Source: Actinomycetota bacterium (lineage in GTDB: Bacteria > Acidobacteriota > Blastocatellia > Chloracidobacteriales > Chloracidobacteriaceae). Taken from it: 7,487 nucleotides of DNA. Shown one piece after another: positions 5,011-7,487 of this stretch. The stretch's first letter is position 1; every line of letters starts with the position of its first letter. The stretch lies in NCBI GenBank assembly GCA_013298335.1, contig JAAFHI010000138.1, forward strand, positions 1-7,487, in the 5' to 3' direction. The notes beneath the pieces were generated by a model. The model did no database searches. It had not been told where the DNA came from and was given only the letters and a program-made list of their open reading frames with translations. The translations under genes were made by a program, and so were the position numbers.

Positions 5011-5038
5011 AAAACCGGCTGGGGGGTTAGCCGTTTTT
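5011..5038. terminator. Bidirectional intrinsic terminator between convergent regulator and serC
   Basis: AAAA (5011-5014) precedes a 5-bp stem CGGCT (5016-5020) with AGCCG (5029-5033), followed by TTTTT (5034-5038). It has an A-run on one side and a T-run on the other, so it can terminate transcripts from both directions, as expected where two genes converge. It overlaps the serC stop codon at 5027-5029. The stem is short and the loop is G-rich, so strength is uncertain. Confidence 0.6.
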
Positions 5039-6124
5039 CTTCTGGAACTCACTCATGAAATCAATCAGCGCGACGACGCCTTCCTTCGGGAATGCGTTGT
5101 AGATCGACGCGCGCACGCCGCCCACCGAACGATGCCCCTTCAGGCCGTCGAGACTGGCAGCAGTCGCTTCCTTGATGAATTTCGATTCGAGATCCTCGCT
5201 CGGCAGCCGGAAACACACGTTCATCAGCGACCGTGAGTTCTTTTCCGCCGTGCCGCGGTAATACCCGCTGGCGTCGATGAAGTCGTACAGCAGCGCGCCC
5301 TTCTCTTCGTTGTGCTTTTGAATGGCCGACAATCCGCCGAGCGATTGCAGGTGTTCGAGCACGAGTTCGATGACGTAGATACCGAAGGTCGGCGGCGTGT
5401 TGTAGAGCGATTTTTCCTTCGTGTGGGTGCGGTAGTCGAGCATTGTCGGCAGATTGTCCGGGATGCGCTTGAGCATGTCGTCGCGGACGATGACGATGGT
5501 CACGCCCGACGGGCCGACATTCTTCTGCGCGCCGGCGTAAATCACGGCGTGCTTCGAAATATCCACCGGACGGCTCAGAAAGTCCGATGAAGCGTCGCAC
5601 ACGAGCGGCACCTGACCGACTTCCGGCTCGGCTTTCCATTCCGTCCCGAAAATCGTGTTGTTCGACGTGTAGTGGGCATAGGCCGCCTTGTTGTCGAGTT
5701 CAAGCTCATGCTGTTCGGGAATGCGCGAGAAGTTTTCCGACTTGGTGGACGCCGGAACGTTGACCGTTCCGACCTTGCGGGCCTCGGCGGCGGCCTTTTC
5801 CGACCACGCGCCGGTCAGAATGTAATCGGCGGCGGCGGTCTTCGGCAGAAAGTTCATCGGCACCATCGAGAATTGCAGACTCGCGCCACCCTGAAGGAAG
5901 AGGACGTGATAGTTCGCCGGAATGCCGAGCAGCGAACGCATTCGCGCCTCGGCGGATTCGATAATCGCCTCAAAGGTCTTGGAGCGGTGGCTGATTTCGA
6001 GAATCGACATGCCCACGCCGGGCAGAGTGACGATTTCATCGCGAATGCGCTCGAGGACGGGCAGGGGCAGAACCGCCGGGCCGGCGCTGAAATTGAAGAT
6101 ACGGCTGTAATCGTGTTCGGGCAT
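5027..6124 (-). CDS. serC: Phosphoserine aminotransferase SerC
   Basis: The 365-residue protein is full length for SerC, the PLP enzyme that transaminates 3-phosphohydroxypyruvate with glutamate to O-phosphoserine in serine synthesis. The same enzyme serves pyridoxine synthesis in some bacteria. Family landmarks are present: FNFSAGPA near the N-terminus (10-17), ISHRS (44-48), LQGGASLQF (77-85), GAWSEKA (105-111), CDASSDF (176-182) with the PLP-nitrogen aspartate D177, the Schiff-base lysine K201 in YAGAQKNVGPSG, and the C-terminal GHRSVGGVRASIYNA. No key residue appears to be missing. The ATG at 6124 has GGAG about 11 nt upstream. It lies 36 bp downstream of the ATP-grasp gene on the same strand, so it may be read from that transcript, although serC normally has no functional link to such proteins. 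Confidence 0.97.
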   Translation of the reverse strand: MPEHDYSRIFNFSAGPAVLPLPVLERIRDEIVTLPGVGMSILEISHRSKTFEAIIESAEARMRSLLGIPANYHVLFLQGGASLQFSMVPMNFLPKTAAADYILTGAWSEKAAAEARKVGTVNVPASTKSENFSRIPEQHELELDNKAAYAHYTSNNTIFGTEWKAEPEVGQVPLVCDASSDFLSRPVDISKHAVIYAGAQKNVGPSGVTIVIVRDDMLKRIPDNLPTMLDYRTHTKEKSLYNTPPTFGIYVIELVLEHLQSLGGLSAIQKHNEEKGALLYDFIDASGYYRGTAEKNSRSLMNVCFRLPSEDLESKFIKEATAASLDGLKGHRSVGGVRASIYNAFPKEGVVALIDFMSEFQKKNG

Positions 6125-6160
6125 GGCTTTAAAGACTCCGAAATGAAATGAATCGGCATT

Positions 6161-7051
6161 TTAAGACAGTTCACCGATTCGTCGCAGATTGCTCCAGAGT
6201 TGTATCGGAGAAATCCGACTTATGCCAGAAAACTGAGCATCTCCAGTCTCGATGACGATCCAGCGACCATCTTCCAGTTGCCCCACATCCACCGCAACAT
6301 AGGGAACGGCCAGCCGCGCCGCCGTCTCGGTCGCCAGATCGAGGACGATCCGTCGTTCGCTCACGGTCAGCGCCTGCAACGGGTCATCGCCTTCCCAGTA
6401 GTATCCATCACCGACGATTTCGCCGCGCACAATGAAGACACGAAACTCCCGACCGTAGGGGAATCCCTGCGCCGAGACGCGTGCGTGACGCAACCGTGCC
6501 AACTCCCGCACGATGACCCGTCCGCGCGTGCGGGCTTCGAGTTCGAACAGCGCGGTTACGAGTGCGGCAAGTTCCTCCGCTGTCTCGGCGACGCAGGCCC
6601 TCCAGCCACGCAGTTTCCGCGATTGCACTGTGCCTTTGACGAAGACCGGGAAACCGAGGCTGGTTCCAACGCCTTCGCACTGGCTGATCTCCGTCACGAC
6701 GACACTTTTCGGCGTCAGTTCGGCCAGAAACGGATATGCCCGGTCGAACTCCTGCGCCCGCAGATGTTCATCGGGTGAATTGAGGAAACGAATGTTTTTG
6801 GCGAGCGCCGCCTCATACATCGCGACATAACGCTCGGGTGACGGGATATAGCCGATCCACAGGGCCGCCATTTCACAAGCCTGATCGGGAAGGTGGGCGA
6901 GCGCGTTCTCCGCCGTCTCGCACAGATCGAAATCCTGTGGGATCGAATACACCCGACAGCCCATCAGGTGCGCCGTGTCGGTCATGATTTGAATATCGCG
7001 CGCACTGGCCGAGGGTTCGAGCCGACTCGATGCTTCCGAGAGGACGATCAT
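6161..7051 (-). CDS. ATP-grasp domain protein, possibly R2K/DUF4343-like
   Basis: The 296-residue protein has a weakly conserved N-terminal half and an ATP-grasp-like C-terminal half. Visible features are K139 in FPVFVKGTVQS, a probable phosphate-binding lysine, and RVIVRELARL (178-187) with R182 and E183. REFRVFIVRGEIVGDGYYWE (201-220) follows, with the paired arginine/glutamate pattern of R2K-type enzymes. The C-terminal metal site is likely D255 (VAVDVGQLEDG), E268 and D271 (IVIETGDAQFSG), where an aspartate stands in place of the more usual asparagine of the E-x-N motif. ATP-grasp enzymes join a carboxylate to an amine or thiol through an acyl-phosphate. The substrate here is unknown and the R2K assignment is from pattern memory. 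Its ATG overlaps the stop of the upstream DUF2625-like gene by 4 nt (ATGA), which implies translational coupling. No signal peptide is seen, so it is probably cytoplasmic. Confidence 0.78.
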   Translation of the reverse strand: MIVLSEASSRLEPSASARDIQIMTDTAHLMGCRVYSIPQDFDLCETAENALAHLPDQACEMAALWIGYIPSPERYVAMYEAALAKNIRFLNSPDEHLRAQEFDRAYPFLAELTPKSVVVTEISQCEGVGTSLGFPVFVKGTVQSRKLRGWRACVAETAEELAALVTALFELEARTRGRVIVRELARLRHARVSAQGFPYGREFRVFIVRGEIVGDGYYWEGDDPLQALTVSERRIVLDLATETAARLAVPYVAVDVGQLEDGRWIVIETGDAQFSGISRISPIQLWSNLRRIGELS

Positions 7052-7485
7052 GGAATTTCACCGCTCAACTGCTTGGGAAGGTCTTCCACGTAGAGCCGGT
7101 AAAGTTCGGCCAAAGGGACGGAGCGACGTGACCGTAGAGCCGGCGGTCCGCCTTCCCTGGCAAACGGAAATGGAAAGATGGCATAGGCGTGATCCCCCTC
7201 AAGCGCGGAGACGTCTTCCTGCCAGTCGTCCCAGCGGTAGTCCGCATAGAACGCCGCCAGATTTCCGCGCAGCAGCCAGTTCAGAAAATCGCTGAATCCG
7301 AGGCCCAGATTTTCCCACTCAAGCGTATCTGGCGCGAAATAGAAGATATTTCCCGGCGGTCCGGCAAATGCGCCGCCGTTCACCGCAAAAAATCCGCCAA
7401 TGACATCGTCTGCAATCAGAAAGAACGGCGGGTGCTGACCTTCCGTGAAGACGGTTCTCTCCCAATTCCAGCCGGGGAGCGTTCG
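7048..7485 (-). CDS. DUF2625-like protein, 5' end outside window
   Basis: The frame is open from the right edge and gives 145 visible residues to a TGA at 7048-7050. A GTG at 7383 lies within it, but the frame continues upstream with protein-like sequence. That includes LPGWNWERTVF near the edge and a stretch FFLIADDVIGGFFAVNGGAF, so the gene is truncated by the window rather than starting at that GTG. The order ADDVIGGFFAVNGG, GNIFYFAPDTLEWENLG, FSDFLNWLLRGN and FYADYRW matches my recollection of the DUF2625 family, whose function is not known. The C-terminal part is charged and ends KQLSGEIP. It is tightly coupled to the ATP-grasp gene through an ATGA overlap, so the two proteins are expected in similar amounts. 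Confidence 0.75.
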   Translation of the reverse strand, partial: RTLPGWNWERTVFTEGQHPPFFLIADDVIGGFFAVNGGAFAGPPGNIFYFAPDTLEWENLGLGFSDFLNWLLRGNLAAFYADYRWDDWQEDVSALEGDHAYAIFPFPFAREGGPPALRSRRSVPLAELYRLYVEDLPKQLSGEIP

Positions 7486-7487
7486 GG

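Noticed and set aside
5672..6151. 159-codon plus-strand frame over serC
   Set aside because: It is a shadow of a highly conserved, intact SerC.

Overview
This is a GC-rich bacterial window of ordinary chromosomal character, with no phage, transposon, tRNA or rRNA signal. The gene set is a bacterioferritin-type ferritin, a SpoIIM/DUF95 membrane protein, a trans-polyprenyl diphosphate synthase, a B12-binding MerR-type regulator and SerC. It fits an environmental Gram-negative bacterium. A 9-bp intergenic repeat between two genes resembles intergenic minisatellites I associate with Kiritimatiellota, Lentisphaerota or Hydrogenedentota genomes, but that placement is a low-confidence impression and not a result.

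Layout from left to right. (1) 2-304 (+) is the C-terminal part of a Nudix hydrolase cut by the window edge. (2) 308-3513 (-) is a four-gene, same-strand cluster. In transcription order it holds a small TPR-like protein, a polyprenyl diphosphate synthase, a SpoIIM/DUF95 membrane protein and a bacterioferritin-like ferritin. A 103-bp minisatellite with inverted arms lies between the synthase and SpoIIM genes. (3) 3514-3983 is a 470-bp divergent control region. Its AT-rich half has two back-to-back promoter-like sequences, each with TTGACC as the -35 box inside a repeated AAATCGGTCA-type motif. Its GC-rich half has a nested set of inverted repeats followed by an 11-bp terminator hairpin with a U-run, all lying in the presumed 5' leader of the minus-strand cluster. 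(4) 3984-4949 (+) encodes a MerR-type HTH protein with cobalamin-binding domains of the CarH/LitR kind, starting at TTG. (5) 4950-5038 holds hairpins and a bidirectional terminator. (6) 5027-7485 (-) is a second cluster. In transcription order it holds a DUF2625-like gene cut by the window edge, an ATP-grasp protein whose ATG overlaps the previous stop, and serC 36 bp downstream.

How the parts may work together. CarH/LitR-family regulators are B12-based light sensors that in studied bacteria repress carotenoid genes, including the geranylgeranyl diphosphate synthase step. Here such a regulator is divergent to a cluster containing a polyprenyl diphosphate synthase, and the shared intergenic region carries repeated candidate operators over both promoters. 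The inferred model is B12- or light-dependent control of isoprenoid precursor supply together with an iron-storage protein, plus a possible second control layer from the structured leader and terminator. The DUF2625/ATP-grasp pair is a tightly coupled module of unknown function. The leader RNA and this pair are the parts most likely to be undescribed.
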